Assembly: GCF_001305595.1 (NCBI RefSeq)
Contig: NZ_CP012401.1
Coordinates: 1,293,501 to 1,357,500, forward strand
Source: Azospirillum thiophilum
GTDB lineage: Bacteria; Pseudomonadota; Alphaproteobacteria; Azospirillales; Azospirillaceae
Length of the DNA stretch: 64,000 nt
Direction of reading: 5' to 3'
Below, in pieces: positions 24,758 through 34,224 of this stretch. Each line of letters starts with the position of its first letter. The first letter of the stretch is position 1. Both the position numbers and the translations under genes were made by a program. The notes under the pieces are model-generated. The model saw nothing but the letters and a program-made list of their open reading frames with translations. It made no database searches and was not told the DNA's origin.

Positions 24758-25122
24758 AGTTAACTCCTTGGCTTGGTTTTGATGGTCAGTTGACTGTCAT
24801 CTTGTCTGAGATGTCAAAATCATAGGCCATAGTCCGAGATCGCAATTAATTTTCTCGGGTATGGCAATGATGTCGGAGTTTTTAGAGCAGCTTTTTCGGA
24901 ATACTAAAAAAAGCGTGCCCAGTGATATCGGATTATTTCTTTTGGCAACCGAATCAGCGGCGTTGTTCAAATCAGAAATGGTACTGTTCAAGACTTTCTT
25001 CCTTGCATGCCAAATGCGAGCTGCACGCATTGTGCATCGAGGTTTGTTTTGTTGCTCATTGGTTGCGTTTTCTGTATGACACACTCGATTTCAGGGTGCA
25101 TCCTCCAGTTCTTAAAATCTGG
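24758..25122. other. AT-rich divergent intergenic region without a convincing gene
   Basis: 365 bases between the peptide gene and the MocR regulator. Base composition drops to about 42% GC (25 of 60 in 24901-24960) against about 70% in the flanks. Short frames on both strands (for instance 24861-25079 plus, 24797-25084 minus) lack ribosome-binding sites and recognisable content. On the minus strand a loose promoter (ttgcga, then tatgat 15 bases later, near 24825-24850) could serve the peptide. The region should hold the control sites of both divergent genes. Confidence 0.6.
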
Positions 25123-26613
25123 ATGGTCCAGATGCTCAGACCGTGGCCACTTCATATTCCCCTCGATGAGGACAGCCAGCGGGCGATCCACATCCAAATC
25201 TACGATGCGGTGGTGGCAGGCATCCGTTCGAAGCGGCTGCCCGCCGGTAGTCCGCTACCGGGCAGCCGAACCTTTGCACAACTTCTGGATGTTAATCGCA
25301 AAACGGTGCAATTGGCCTATGACGAGCTGATCGCCGCCGGCTGGGTTACGACGGAAGGCCGGCGCGGTACCTTCGTCTGCCTGCGCCCCCCGTCAGCGCA
25401 GCGTTCGACCGCCGAGACGGGCATCGACCGGCATCCGGAGCCCGTGCGATCGTCCCAGCCGGTTCCTCAGCCGCCGCCATACACCACGATCGTCTTCGAC
25501 GATGGCGCTCCGGACACCCGGCTGGTGCCGGTGTCGGCCCTGGCGCAGGCCTATCATGGGGCGCTGCGGCGGCTCAGCCGAAGCAACAGGCTGGCCGACG
25601 AGCACCCGTTGGGCAATCCTGAGCTCCGGCGATCGATTTCGGGCATGCTGAATTTCAACCGCGGCATGGCCACCACGCCGGACCGCATCTGCCTGACCCG
25701 TGGTAGCCAGATGGCTATTTTTCTGGCGGCCCGCATCCTGACCGGACCGGGCAGGACGGTTGCGCTGGAAGAGCCGGGCTATGGGCAGGCCCGGACTGCG
25801 TTCCGTCGGGCCGGGGCGGATCTGGCGCTGGTTCCGGTGGACGGGGAAGGGATGCGGGTGGACATTCTGGAAGGGCTGTGTCGGACGCGTGGGCTCGCCT
25901 GCGTCTATGTCACGCCGCACCATCAGTTTCCCACCACCGTGTCGCTGAGCCCCGAGCGGCGCCGACGGCTGCTCGAGCTGTCGGAGCGTTACGGCTTCAC
26001 CATCGTCGAGGACGACTACGACCACGAGTTCCATTTTGCCAGCAAGCCGCTGCTGCCGCTGGCCAACCGGGCGCCGGATGCGCGGATCATATACATCGGC
26101 TCATTCTCCAAACTGCTGTCGCCGCATGTGCGCAGCGGTTTCATCACGGGGCCGGCCGGATTCATCCGCGACGCCGCTTCGTGGGTGGCCCAGATCGATC
26201 GGTTGGGAGATCCGGTGAAGGAATTGGCACTGTCCGAACTGATCAATTCCGGCACTCTGCAGCGCCATAACGACAAGGCCCGGCAGGTCTACGACCAGCG
26301 TCGGCAGGGCTTTGCCGACCTGTTGCGGCAGAATCTCGGGACGGGTGTGCGCTTCTCGGTACCGGATGGCGGATTGGCCTATTGGGTGGAGTTCGACGCG
26401 CCGGTCAACACGGCCGGTTTCATGGCGCGGGCACGAGCGGCGGGGGTGCGTCTTCTGCCCGCCCGACAGTTCTGGACCGGCAGGCCCTTGGTAGGAGGGA
26501 CGCGGATCGGCTACGCTCATATGTCCGGGGCGGAGGTTGCGGAACCGCTGCGTCGCCTCGGGCGGGTTCTACGCCAGACGGAGTCTCCCGGCAACACCGG
26601 CGAAAGGGGGTAG
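25123..26613 (+). CDS. MocR-type GntR/aminotransferase transcriptional regulator
   Basis: 496 residues from 25123 (ATG at 25132 also possible; neither has a strong ribosome-binding site). The N-terminal GntR winged helix covers about 12-85 (AIHIQIYDAVVAGIRSKRLPAG, GSRTFAQLLDVNRKTVQLAYDELIAAG). A fold-type I aminotransferase domain follows (about 130-490) with LTRGSQMAIFLAARIL, the Asp region IVEDDYDHEFHF, and the PLP Lys in IGSFSKLLSPHVRSGF. MocR proteins sense PLP-linked amino compounds and often act on a divergent neighbour, here the small peptide gene. Codon use is less GC-biased than in the flanks. Confidence 0.88.
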   Translation: MVQMLRPWPLHIPLDEDSQRAIHIQIYDAVVAGIRSKRLPAGSPLPGSRTFAQLLDVNRKTVQLAYDELIAAGWVTTEGRRGTFVCLRPPSAQRSTAETGIDRHPEPVRSSQPVPQPPPYTTIVFDDGAPDTRLVPVSALAQAYHGALRRLSRSNRLADEHPLGNPELRRSISGMLNFNRGMATTPDRICLTRGSQMAIFLAARILTGPGRTVALEEPGYGQARTAFRRAGADLALVPVDGEGMRVDILEGLCRTRGLACVYVTPHHQFPTTVSLSPERRRRLLELSERYGFTIVEDDYDHEFHFASKPLLPLANRAPDARIIYIGSFSKLLSPHVRSGFITGPAGFIRDAASWVAQIDRLGDPVKELALSELINSGTLQRHNDKARQVYDQRRQGFADLLRQNLGTGVRFSVPDGGLAYWVEFDAPVNTAGFMARARAAGVRLLPARQFWTGRPLVGGTRIGYAHMSGAEVAEPLRRLGRVLRQTESPGNTGERG

Positions 26614-26644
26614 GCATTCCCAAGCCCGCCCCCTCTGCCGCCGG

Positions 26645-27241
26645 TCAGCGCCGGACCATCGGCGCCAGATCCTTGCGGATGCCGGCGTCGAGCCGGGCGT
26701 TCAGGTCGTCCATCATCCGCCGGGTGAGGTCGAGGAAGGTCGCCTCGCGGTCGGCGAGCGAGATGTTCTCCGCCACCGTGGTCGACTGGGTGACGGTGGA
26801 ACGCGTCACGCCGCGGAAGCCGCCGCTGCCGGTGTCGGGGACCTCGCCGGCGACCTCGACCTCGATCCGGCCGTCATAGCGCTGGGCCTGATCGTTGGTG
26901 AAATAGCCGCTGATGCCCTTCTTGGTGGGCAGCGGCACCTCGACGATGCCGGCGTCGCGGATGGTGACGCGCACGCGCCCCGGCCCGCCGGCCGCCTGCA
27001 GCCGCTCCGCCGCCCAGCGCCGCACCGCTTCGGCCGGCGGAACGGGGGAGCGGCCCTCGACATGCTTGGCCCCCATCGGCCGGTAGGAATCGACCACGTC
27101 GACGATCCCGGCATTCAGCACGATCGGCCCGAAATTGGAAAAGTCGATCGGGCGCGGCGCCGGGCGCGGCGGCGTGCTCTGGCAGGCGGCGAGCAGGAGG
27201 GTGGCCGTTCCGGCGGCGAGGAGGAGGCGGCGCGACAGCAT
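26645..27241 (-). CDS. Putative lipoprotein
   Basis: 198 residues with a lipoprotein signal: Arg-rich start, hydrophobic LLLAAGTATLLLAAC, and lipobox LLAAC with Cys-20. The mature protein is soluble, with a Pro-rich linker (STPPRPAPRP) and an alpha/beta domain containing RVRVTIRDAGIVEVPL and YDGRIEVEVAGEV. It looks like a periplasm-facing outer-membrane lipoprotein of an uncharacterised alphaproteobacterial family. The MocR gene is convergent with it, and hslO lies 93 bases upstream in the same direction. Confidence 0.82.
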   Translation of the reverse strand: MLSRRLLLAAGTATLLLAACQSTPPRPAPRPIDFSNFGPIVLNAGIVDVVDSYRPMGAKHVEGRSPVPPAEAVRRWAAERLQAAGGPGRVRVTIRDAGIVEVPLPTKKGISGYFTNDQAQRYDGRIEVEVAGEVPDTGSGGFRGVTRSTVTQSTTVAENISLADREATFLDLTRRMMDDLNARLDAGIRKDLAPMVRR

Positions 27242-27333
27242 GGGGGCTCCGGTTCGGGGCTGGGGAAAAGGAAAGGGGCGCGGCGCGGACGCCGCGCCCC
27301 GATGAACGCGCTGGTGTCGGACCCTATTCCCGC

Positions 27334-28275
27334 TCAGGCGGCGGGACCGTACACCCGGTCGAGATCCGCATCGGTGAAGTGGTAGTCGGTCGAACAGAAC
27401 TGGCAGGTCACCTCGACCCGGCCGTCGTCGATCTTCAGTTCCTGCACCTCTGCGCGGGGCAGGCTGCTCAGCATGGTTTCCACCCGCTCGCGCGAGCAGC
27501 GACAGCCGAAGCGCAGGGCCTGGCCGTCATAGACGCGCACGCCGTCCTCGTGGAACAGGCGGTAGAGCAGGTCGGCGGCCGGCAGCTCGGTCGACAGCAG
27601 CTCGTCGCCGGACACGCTGGCCATCAGCGCCATGGCGCGGCGCCAATCATCCTCGTTGTCCGACGCGACGACATTCTGCTCCTGCGGCAGACGCTGGACC
27701 ATGATGCCGCCGGTCCGCCAGGGACCGAAGGAACCGTCCGCGGCGACGGCGCGGTCGACCGAGACGGTCAGGCCGGTGTCGATCTGCTCGGACTGGCGGA
27801 AATAATGCTGGACGCAGTCGGTCAGCGTCTTGCCATACAGCTCGACGATGCCCTGGTAGCGGTCGGTGTCGGCGCCCTGGTCCACCGTGAAGGCGATGTA
27901 GCCCTTGCCGAGCAGCGCCGCGGCCGGGGCGATCTCCACGTCCCGCTCGGCCTTGGCCAGCGCCTCGGCATCGAACTGGGCGTAGGCGCGCACGTCGCCG
28001 ACCGAGGTGACGTCGGCCACCATCAGGCGGATCGGCCCGTCGCCCTTGGTCTGGAGGGTGAAGATGCCCTCGTATTTCAGCATGCTGGCGAGCAGCACGG
28101 CCAGCGTCGCCGTCTCCGCGAGGAAGCGGGCGACGGTGGGCGGATAGTCGTGGCGGGTCAGGATTTCGTCGATCGCCGGCCCCAGCTTGATCGCGCGGCC
28201 ACGCAGGCGCGACGCCTCGATCTGGAACGGCAGGACGAAATCATCGGTGAGCGGGCGGACGGACGGATCGTCCAT
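27334..28275 (-). CDS. hslO: Redox-regulated chaperone Hsp33
   Basis: 313 residues from the ATG at 28275. Hsp33 holds unfolding proteins during oxidative stress once its zinc cysteines form disulfides. The C-terminal redox switch is intact: FGCRCSRERVETML (CxC, near 259) and VTCQFCSTDYHF (CxxC, near 292). The N-terminal core includes YPPTVARFLAETATLAVLLAS. Start upstream of this ATG would read through a repeat element. It follows argF and argD in direction, the order seen in related alphaproteobacteria, but repeat copy C sits between argF and hslO. Confidence 0.96.
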   Translation of the reverse strand: MDDPSVRPLTDDFVLPFQIEASRLRGRAIKLGPAIDEILTRHDYPPTVARFLAETATLAVLLASMLKYEGIFTLQTKGDGPIRLMVADVTSVGDVRAYAQFDAEALAKAERDVEIAPAAALLGKGYIAFTVDQGADTDRYQGIVELYGKTLTDCVQHYFRQSEQIDTGLTVSVDRAVAADGSFGPWRTGGIMVQRLPQEQNVVASDNEDDWRRAMALMASVSGDELLSTELPAADLLYRLFHEDGVRVYDGQALRFGCRCSRERVETMLSSLPRAEVQELKIDDGRVEVTCQFCSTDYHFTDADLDRVYGPAA

Positions 28276-28400
28276 AGGGCGGATTCCTTGACAAAAGGCC
28301 GGTGATGGGGGCGTAGGCCGCAAGATCGGGGCGGGGAGCGGCCGAATCAAGACCGGCAAGGCACCCATGCATGGGGGGGCCTGTGGTGTAGGGAGGCGCT

Positions 28401-28531
28401 TTGCCCCCTCCCTAACCCTCCCCCTCTTCGAGGGAGAGGGAACTCCGCCGCTCCGCTGCCCAATTCCCTCTCCCACGATCGGACCGGCCTTCGGCCGGCC
28501 GAGAGCGGGGGAGGGTCAGGGAGGGGGCGAA
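28401..28531. repeat. GC-rich element with inverted-repeat ends (copy C)
   Basis: The left end 28401-28424 (ttgccccctccctaaccctc..) matches the inverse complement of 28508-28531 at almost every position. Internal modules gggagagggaactccgcc and atcggaccggcc..tcggccggcc are shared nearly base for base with copy D at 32363. It occupies most of the gap between hslO and argF and ends 8 bases from the argF stop. Confidence 0.78.
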
Positions 28532-28539
28532 CCGGCCCG

Positions 28540-29481
28540 TCAGTCCAGAACGCCCATGCACCAGCCGAGAATCGCCTTCTGGGCGTGCAGGCGGTTTTCC
28601 GCCTCGTCCCAGACGACGGAGTGGCGGCCGTCGATCACGCCGTCGGTCACCTCCTCGTTGCGGTGGGCCGGCAGGCAATGCATGAACAGCGCGTCGGGGT
28701 GGGCGTGCGCCATCAGCGCCTCGTTCACCTGATAGGGGGCGAGGATCGCCGCGCGCTCGTCGACGTCGGTGTTGTGCATCGAGGCCCAGGCGTCGGTGAT
28801 GACGCATTCGACCCCGCGCACCGCGTCCTCCGGCCGGTCGGTGACGACGAGGCGGCCGGTGCCCTCGCGCTCCGCCCAGGCCAGCAGCTCCGGCGAGGGG
28901 CCGTAGACGGTCGGGCAGGCCAGGCGCAGCTCGAAGCCGAAGCGGACGGCTGCATGGGCCCAGCTGACCGCGACGTTGTTGCAGTCGCCGATCCAGGCCA
29001 CCGTCCGGCCGCCGATCGGACCGCGATGCTCCTCGAAGGTCATCAGGTCGGCCATGATCTGGCAGGGGTGGGTCTGGTCGGTCAGGCCGTTGATGATGGG
29101 CACGCTGGCATGGGCGGCCAGTTCGTGCACCCGCTCCTCGCCGGTGGTGCGGACCATCACCGCGTCGACGAATCGCGACAGCACGCGGGCGGTGTCGCCG
29201 ATGGTCTCGCCGCGGCCCAGCTGCATGTCGTCGGGCTTCAGCACCACGACCTTGCCGCCGAACTGCTGCATGCCGACCTCGAAGGACACCCGGGTGCGGG
29301 TGGAGGGCTTCTCGAAGATCAGCGCCAGCGAACGGCCGGCCAGCAGGGTCGAATGGGCCAGCCGGTCCGCCTTCAGGTCGGCCTTGATGCGCACGGCATG
29401 GTCGAGCAGGCGGCGCAGGGTGGCGCCATCCATCCGGTCGATGTCGAGGAAATGCCGAACGTCCTTGTTGTCGCCGCTCAT
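28540..29481 (-). CDS. argF: Ornithine carbamoyltransferase
   Basis: 313 residues. It makes citrulline from ornithine and carbamoyl phosphate in arginine synthesis. The carbamoyl-phosphate motif [12 protein letters not shown] is near 58-69, then [17 protein letters not shown], the [12 protein letters not shown] region near 135, and the ornithine-site Cys in [12 protein letters not shown] near 270. The ATG at 29481 overlaps the argD stop by four bases (ATGA), so the two are translationally coupled. Confidence 0.97.
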   Translation of the reverse strand: MSGDNKDVRHFLDIDRMDGATLRRLLDHAVRIKADLKADRLAHSTLLAGRSLALIFEKPSTRTRVSFEVGMQQFGGKVVVLKPDDMQLGRGETIGDTARVLSRFVDAVMVRTTGEERVHELAAHASVPIINGLTDQTHPCQIMADLMTFEEHRGPIGGRTVAWIGDCNNVAVSWAHAAVRFGFELRLACPTVYGPSPELLAWAEREGTGRLVVTDRPEDAVRGVECVITDAWASMHNTDVDERAAILAPYQVNEALMAHAHPDALFMHCLPAHRNEEVTDGVIDGRHSVVWDEAENRLHAQKAILGWCMGVLD

Positions 29482-30650
29482 CCAACGCACTCCTGCGCCG
29501 TCCGGTCGAGAATCCCGACGGCCTCGTCTACCTCGGCTTCGCCGATGGTCAGGGGCGGCAGCAGCCGCACCACATTGTCGCCGGCCGGGACCGACAGCAG
29601 GCCGTTGGCGCGCAGCTTCGCCACCATTTCGCCCACCGGCTGGCCCAGCTTCAGCCCCAGCATCAGGCCCTGGCCGCGCAGCTCCAGGAACATCGCCGGA
29701 TGTTTGGCGATCAGCTCCTCCAGGCGCCCGCGCAGGATGCCGGACACGCGCTGCACGTCGTCGAGGAAGCCCGGCGCCAGCATGACGTCCAGCACGGCGT
29801 TGCCGACGGCGGTCGCCAGCGGGTTGCCGCCATAGGTCGAGCCGTGGGTGCCGGCGGTCATGCCCGACGCCGCACGCTCGGTGGCGAGGCAGGCGCCGAG
29901 CGGGAAGCCGCCGCCGATGCCCTTGGCGACGCACATGACGTCCGGCGTGATGCCGGCCCATTCATGGGCGAACAGCTTGCCGGTGCGGCCCATGCCGCAC
30001 TGGATCTCGTCCAGGAACAGCAGCAGGCCATGCTCGTCGCACAGCGCGCGCAGGCCGCGCAGGAACTCCACCGAGCCGGCGCGGATGCCGCCCTCGCCCT
30101 GGATCGGCTCGACGCAGATGCCGCCGGTCGCGGGCGTGATGGCGGCGCGCACGGCATCGAGGTCGCCGAAGGGCACCTGGTCGAAGCCGTCCAGCAGCGG
30201 GTCGAAGCCGTGCACCAGCTTCTCCTGCTTGGCGGCCGAGATGGCGCCCAGCGTGCGGCCGTGGAAGGCCTGCTCGAAGGTGATGATGCGGTTCTTCTGC
30301 GGGTTGCCGGATTCATAATGGAACTTGCGGACGGCCTTGGCCCCGCATTCCCACGCCTCGGCGCCCGAGTTGGTGAAGAAGACGGTGTCGGCGAAGGTGG
30401 CGTCGGTCAGGCGGCTGGCCAGGCTCTCCTGCCCGGCGACCCGGAACAGGTTGGAGGTGTGCCACAGCTTCTTCGCCTGCTCGGTCAGCTTTTCCACCAG
30501 ATAGGGATGCGCGTGACCCAGCGCGTTCACCGCGACGCCGGCGGCGAAATCGAGGAATCGTCGCCCGTCGGTCGCGTAGAGATACGGACCTTCACCACGC
30601 TCGAACACGATGTCGGCGCGGGCGTATGTGGGCATGACGACGGGGATCAC
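29478..30650 (-). CDS. argD: Acetylornithine/succinyldiaminopimelate aminotransferase
   Basis: 390 residues using a GTG start at 30650 ([21 protein letters not shown]), chosen because gggag precedes it by about 11 bases and homologues usually begin with this extra IPxVMPTY; the ATG at 30635 gives 385 residues with no ribosome-binding site. A PLP enzyme of the arginine and lysine routes. Motifs: [34 protein letters not shown], the cofactor Asp in [15 protein letters not shown], and the PLP Lys in [14 protein letters not shown]. First gene of argD-argF. Confidence 0.95.
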   Translation of the reverse strand: MIPVVMPTYARADIVFERGEGPYLYATDGRRFLDFAAGVAVNALGHAHPYLVEKLTEQAKKLWHTSNLFRVAGQESLASRLTDATFADTVFFTNSGAEAWECGAKAVRKFHYESGNPQKNRIITFEQAFHGRTLGAISAAKQEKLVHGFDPLLDGFDQVPFGDLDAVRAAITPATGGICVEPIQGEGGIRAGSVEFLRGLRALCDEHGLLLFLDEIQCGMGRTGKLFAHEWAGITPDVMCVAKGIGGGFPLGACLATERAASGMTAGTHGSTYGGNPLATAVGNAVLDVMLAPGFLDDVQRVSGILRGRLEELIAKHPAMFLELRGQGLMLGLKLGQPVGEMVAKLRANGLLSVPAGDNVVRLLPPLTIGEAEVDEAVGILDRTAQECVG

Positions 30651-30664
30651 GGCGTTTGACTCCC

Positions 30665-30701
30665 AAAAAAGGAAAATCCGGCGGCCATGGCTGGCCGCCG
30701 G
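30665..30701 (-). terminator. Terminator after the ABC-2 permease gene
   Basis: A 10-base stem (30678-30687 with 30692-30701, arms ccggcggcca/tggccgccgg) and 4-base loop, followed on the minus strand by TTTTCCTTTTTT (30676-30665). It separates the permease transcript from argDF. Because it ends 14 bases before the argD start, an attenuator role for argDF is the alternative. Confidence 0.75.
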
Positions 30702-30775
30702 GAACGGCAAATATCCGGAGAACGACGGGTTCTGTCAACGGAGAGGGCGGAAAAGACGCTGCTTTCGCGGAAGCT

Positions 30776-31579
30776 TCACGCCTTCAGCCTGTAGCCGGTC
30801 TTGAACATGCGCCAGGCCAGCCACCACAGCCCGGCGTTCGTGGCCAGCATCACGGCCACGCCGAGCCAGCGCGACCCGTCCGACGTGCCGATGAAGCCAT
30901 AGCGGAAACCGTCGATCATGTAGAAGAAGGGGTCGAAATGGGCGACCCACCAGAAGACCGGCGGCAGGGTATCGACCGAATAGAAGGTGCCGGACAGGAA
31001 GGACAGCGGCGTCACCACGAAGTTGGTCACCGCCGCGATGTTGTCGAATTTCTCCGACCAGACGCCGCCGACCAGACCCAGCAACGACAGCAGCATCGAC
31101 GCCATGACGGCGTGGAACAGCACGAAGCCCGGATGCGGCATGTGCATCGGGATCACAGCCCAGATGGCAAGCCCGGTCACCAGACCCACCACGATGCCGC
31201 GGGTGACGCCGCCGAAGACGAAGCCGCTGACCAGTTCCATCGGCGACAGCGGCGGCATCAGGATGTCGACGATGTTGCCCTGGACCTTGGCGATCACCAC
31301 CGAGGAGGAGGTGTTGGCGAAGGCGTTCTGCACCATCGCCATCATGATCAGGCCGGGGGCGAGGAATTCCAGGTAGGGTGTGCTTCCCACCATCCGCACA
31401 GCCGAGCCGAGCGACAGGGCGAACACCGCGTAATAGAGCAGCGTCGTCACAACCGGCGCCCAGACGGTCTGCTGGTGGACCTTGACGAAGCGCCGCACCT
31501 CGCGTGCGTAGAGCGTCCACAAGCCGATCCAGTTGACGGAACCGACATCGCGCGGCATGGGAGGGAGGGGAAGGGTCAT
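30776..31579 (-). CDS. ABC-2 type transporter permease
   Basis: 267 residues with six hydrophobic spans and the ABC-2 signature region (LSPMELVSGFVFGGVTRGIVVG near 125-146; PLSFLSGTFYSVDTLPPVFWWVAHFDPFFYMIDGFRYG near 190-228). Members of this class (the NodJ/YadH-like group) export drugs or glycans with a separate ATPase. No ATPase gene is next to it, so the partner must be elsewhere. The ATG at 31579 has only a weak ribosome-binding site. It is divergent from recX. Confidence 0.9.
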   Translation of the reverse strand: MTLPLPPMPRDVGSVNWIGLWTLYAREVRRFVKVHQQTVWAPVVTTLLYYAVFALSLGSAVRMVGSTPYLEFLAPGLIMMAMVQNAFANTSSSVVIAKVQGNIVDILMPPLSPMELVSGFVFGGVTRGIVVGLVTGLAIWAVIPMHMPHPGFVLFHAVMASMLLSLLGLVGGVWSEKFDNIAAVTNFVVTPLSFLSGTFYSVDTLPPVFWWVAHFDPFFYMIDGFRYGFIGTSDGSRWLGVAVMLATNAGLWWLAWRMFKTGYRLKA

Positions 31580-31734
31580 CGCGTCACGATCTGCCTGTTG
31601 GGAGCCGGCTTCTCCATGGTCGCGGTCGCGGCCGGGGAGGGCGGGTCTGTTTCGCCAGGAAAGGGCGCCGGGAGGGTCACGGACTGTACGTGCGGCCAGC
31701 CCATCCGGCAACCGCCGCCGCCGAAGGGACTGCC

Positions 31735-32328
31735 ATGAACACCGACGATAAGCGCTCCGCCGATGTGCCTTCGGGCCGGCCGGGGCGAAAGCCGCCGAAA
31801 CGCGTGACACCGCAGTATCTGGAGAATGCGGCGCTTTATTATCTGGAGCGATTCGCCAGCTCCACGTCGAATCTGCGCCGGGTGCTGATGCGCAAGGTCG
31901 ACCTGTCCGCCAAGGCCCACGGCACCGACCGGGAGGAGGGCGTGCGCTGGGTCGACGAGCTGCTGGCCCGCTATGTCCGCAGCGGCCTGCTGAACGACGA
32001 GACCTATGCCCGCATGCGCACGGAGAGCCTGCACCGCCGCGGTGCCTCGACCCGGCTGATCGCCCAGAAGCTGGCCGGCAAGGGCATCGGCCGTGACGAG
32101 GCCGACAAGGCGCTGGACAGCCTGCGCGAGGATGTCGGCCCGGACCTTGACCTGTCGGCGGCGCTGGCGCTCGCCAAGCGCCGGCGGCTGGGCCCGTACC
32201 GGCTGCCGGAACAGCGGGCGACGCACCGCGAGAAGGACATGGCGGCGCTGGGCCGGGCCGGATTCGGCTATGAGATCGCCCGCCGGGTGGTGGATGCCGA
32301 GGATCCGGAGGAGGTGCTGGGGGAGTGA
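31735..32328 (+). CDS. recX: RecX-family regulatory protein
   Basis: 197 residues. Three RecX-type three-helix repeats are visible: YLENAALYYLERFASSTSNLRRVLMRKV (about 27-54), LLNDETYARMRTESLHRRGASTRLIAQKLAGKGI (about 86-120), and a third at about 150-190. RecX inhibits RecA filament growth. Unlike in many bacteria recA is not adjacent. The ATG at 31735 lies after gaaggga; an in-frame upstream ATG at 31690 lacks a ribosome-binding site. Confidence 0.88.
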   Translation: MNTDDKRSADVPSGRPGRKPPKRVTPQYLENAALYYLERFASSTSNLRRVLMRKVDLSAKAHGTDREEGVRWVDELLARYVRSGLLNDETYARMRTESLHRRGASTRLIAQKLAGKGIGRDEADKALDSLREDVGPDLDLSAALALAKRRRLGPYRLPEQRATHREKDMAALGRAGFGYEIARRVVDAEDPEEVLGE

Positions 32329-32362
32329 GGGGGGAGAGGAGTGGATCAGCTTTCGTCCGTCG

Positions 32363-32512
32363 GCCCCCTCCCGAACCCTCCCCCGCTTCCGCGGGAGAGG
32401 GAACTCCGCCACACACCGACACAGTCGTGCCGTTGCCAAACGTCCTGCCCCCTCTCCCGCGATCGGACCGGCCATCGGCCGGCCGAGAGCGGGGGAGGGA
32501 TGGGGAGGGGGC
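32363..32512. repeat. GC-rich element with inverted-repeat ends (copy D)
   Basis: The left end (32363-32388, gccccctcccgaaccctccc..) pairs with the right end (32488-32512) as an imperfect inverted repeat. Internal modules gggagagggaactccgcc and gatcggaccggcc.tcggcc match copy C. It fills much of the 361-base gap between recX and rpmB; the rest of that gap (32513-32689) shows no gene, only a weak inverted repeat around 32630-32655. Confidence 0.75.
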
Positions 32513-32689
32513 AGCCAGCGCAGCACTCCACCCTCGAAAACGACGAAACGCGCGGCACCCTTTCGGATGTCGCGCGCCGCTCTCATACCGGGAGTCGGAA
32601 TCGTCCTGTACGCGTCCTAAATCTCGTCAGCGGAGCGGCAAGCGCCCCGCTTCAGCACACCAAACGCGTCCCGGAGACAGGGGAAGCGG

Positions 32690-32989
32690 TCAGGCCGCGG
32701 CCTGCTGCTTCTCCTGCGCCTTGGCGATGCGACGCTTCAGGCGGCGGGCTTCCAGGCTCAGCACGTCGTCCTTCGCATCGAGCAGGAAGGCATCGAGGCC
32801 GCCCTTGTGCTCGATCGAGCGGATCGCGTTCACCGAGATGCGCAGACGCACCAGCTGCCCCAGGCTGTCGCTGAGCAGCGACGTGTCCTGGAGGTTCGGC
32901 TGGAAGCGACGGCGATTCTTGTTGTTGGCGTGGCTGACGTTGTTGCCAAACTGCGTGCCCTTGTTGGTCACGGCGCACCGACGTGCCAT
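32690..32989 (-). CDS. rpmB: 50S ribosomal protein L28
   Basis: 99 residues, the normal alphaproteobacterial L28 length. It begins [21 protein letters not shown] and contains [12 protein letters not shown], the conserved rRNA-binding stretch, and [16 protein letters not shown]. Single CxxC zinc motifs of other L28 types are absent. Ribosome-binding site aaagga lies 8 bases before the ATG, and a good sigma-70-like promoter is at 33057-33086. Confidence 0.98.
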   Translation of the reverse strand: MARRCAVTNKGTQFGNNVSHANNKNRRRFQPNLQDTSLLSDSLGQLVRLRISVNAIRSIEHKGGLDAFLLDAKDDVLSLEARRLKRRIAKAQEKQQAAA

Positions 32990-33056
32990 CGGACTGATCC
33001 TTTACTTTAGCAAATGAAACCCGGTATCGGACGGCCCGCCGCCCGAAGGAGGCCGC

Positions 33057-33086
33057 TATATAGTCGAACAAAAGCGGGGTCGTCAA
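33057..33086 (-). promoter_or_regulatory. Sigma-70-type promoter of rpmB
   Basis: On the minus strand TTGACG (33086-33081) and TATATA (33062-33057) are separated by 18 bases. The start of transcription would fall near 33050, giving a leader of about 60 bases before the rpmB ATG. Confidence 0.72.
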
Positions 33087-33198
33087 GCCGGGATCCAGAT
33101 GAAATCCTCAAAAAGCTCGAGGCGTCACAGCCGGCCCAGGACATTTCGCGAGTCGAAGCGCGGCGGCCTCTTCGATCGGGTGAAGAGACGCGCCGCGC

Positions 33199-33240
33199 CA
33201 TGTCTTGCCGCACCATGTCTTGCCGCACCATGCCTCGGCA
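33199..33240. repeat. 15-base tandem repeat, about 2.7 units
   Basis: Units 33199-33213 and 33214-33228 (catgtcttgccgcac) are identical, and a degenerate third starts at 33229. They lie between the phasin stop and the rpmB promoter. Confidence 0.85.
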
Positions 33241-33261
33241 GCGACCGTTTGACGGCTGTTG

Positions 33262-34011
33262 TCAGTTCAGGGAGGTGGGGGCCTTCGGCGCCGGCTTGCC
33301 GGGGGCAGGCTTTGCGCCGCGGCGCGGGGCAGGCTTGGCATCGGCCTTGACCGCGGCGGGAGCGGCGGCCGGGGCGGCCGGAGTCGGAGCGACCGTCTCG
33401 GTCTTCACCGCCTCGACCGGTTCCTTCACCGGGACCTCGGCCGGTTCGGCGGCGACGGCGGTGGCGATCGCCGCTGTCTCGGCAACCTCGACGGGGGCCG
33501 GGGGCGGGACGGGAACCGGAATGGGCTCGGGCGCCTCCACGATGGGGGCGGCGACCGGCGCCTCGGCCTTCACCGGTGCCGGCTCGACGGCTTCCGGCTG
33601 CGGCGCGTCCACCTTGGGGGCCACAGCCACCGGGGCGGCCACGGGGGCGGCCGGAGCCGCAGCCACCGGAGCGGCGGCAGCCGGCAAGGTGGTGATCTCG
33701 GCGGCGATTTTGGTGGAGACGTCCAGGAAGCCCTGCACGCTCTCGGTCACGCGGGTCTGGGTGGTGGACAGCCAGTCGCGCTGCAGCGCCGCCAGATCGG
33801 CGGGGCTGCGGGCCTTGCCCAGCCCGGCGGCCAGACGGCTGGCGTCGTTGACCGTGGTGGTCACGCCATCGAACCAGCGGCGGTAGCCATCCTGCATCAG
33901 GGTGGCGACACGGGCGGACTTGGCCGCGGTGGTCTGGGCATTGGTCTTGGCCAGCGATCCGGCCTGTGTGAACAGGGTCAGGACGTTGGCGGGGGTCGGC
34001 TGAGCGGTCAT
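33262..34011 (-). CDS. Phasin-like protein with Pro/Ala-rich tail
   Basis: 249 residues from the ATG at 34011. The first ~110 residues form an amphipathic helical phasin-type domain (ANVLTLFTQAGSLAKTN, RRWFDGVTTTVNDASRLAAGL, DWLSTTQTRVTESVQGFLD). The remainder is low complexity Ala/Pro/Val/Glu and ends in a Lys/Pro-rich basic stretch (APRRGAKPAPGKPAPK), like the PhaF-type histone-like tails that let granule proteins also touch DNA. It would coat polyhydroxyalkanoate granules. Phasin assignment rests on helix pattern and composition. Confidence 0.65.
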   Translation of the reverse strand: MTAQPTPANVLTLFTQAGSLAKTNAQTTAAKSARVATLMQDGYRRWFDGVTTTVNDASRLAAGLGKARSPADLAALQRDWLSTTQTRVTESVQGFLDVSTKIAAEITTLPAAAAPVAAAPAAPVAAPVAVAPKVDAPQPEAVEPAPVKAEAPVAAPIVEAPEPIPVPVPPPAPVEVAETAAIATAVAAEPAEVPVKEPVEAVKTETVAPTPAAPAAAPAAVKADAKPAPRRGAKPAPGKPAPKAPTSLN

Positions 34012-34224
34012 GGCGTCGTCTCCCATAATCGAAGGCACGTTGGCGGAAACGGAAAGGCCGCTCCGGCGTAACCCCAGGAGACCGCGGGCACCCCGGCCCA
34101 AGCGATATGTCCAATTCGACGCGGCCGAATCGGCACACTCCGCCCCTTTCCCGCCCGAAGCAGAATATCCCTACCGCTGGTGCGGCGCAACGGATTTGTT
34201 GCGGTGCAGCATAAGCTGTTCGGA

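Noticed and set aside
24861-25079. Plus-strand frame of 72 codons in the AT-rich island
   Set aside because: No ribosome-binding site before the ATG and no recognisable content; composition follows the local AT bias.
24797-25084. Minus-strand frame of 95 codons in the AT-rich island
   Set aside because: Overlaps the plus-strand frame, no ribosome-binding site, no family features.
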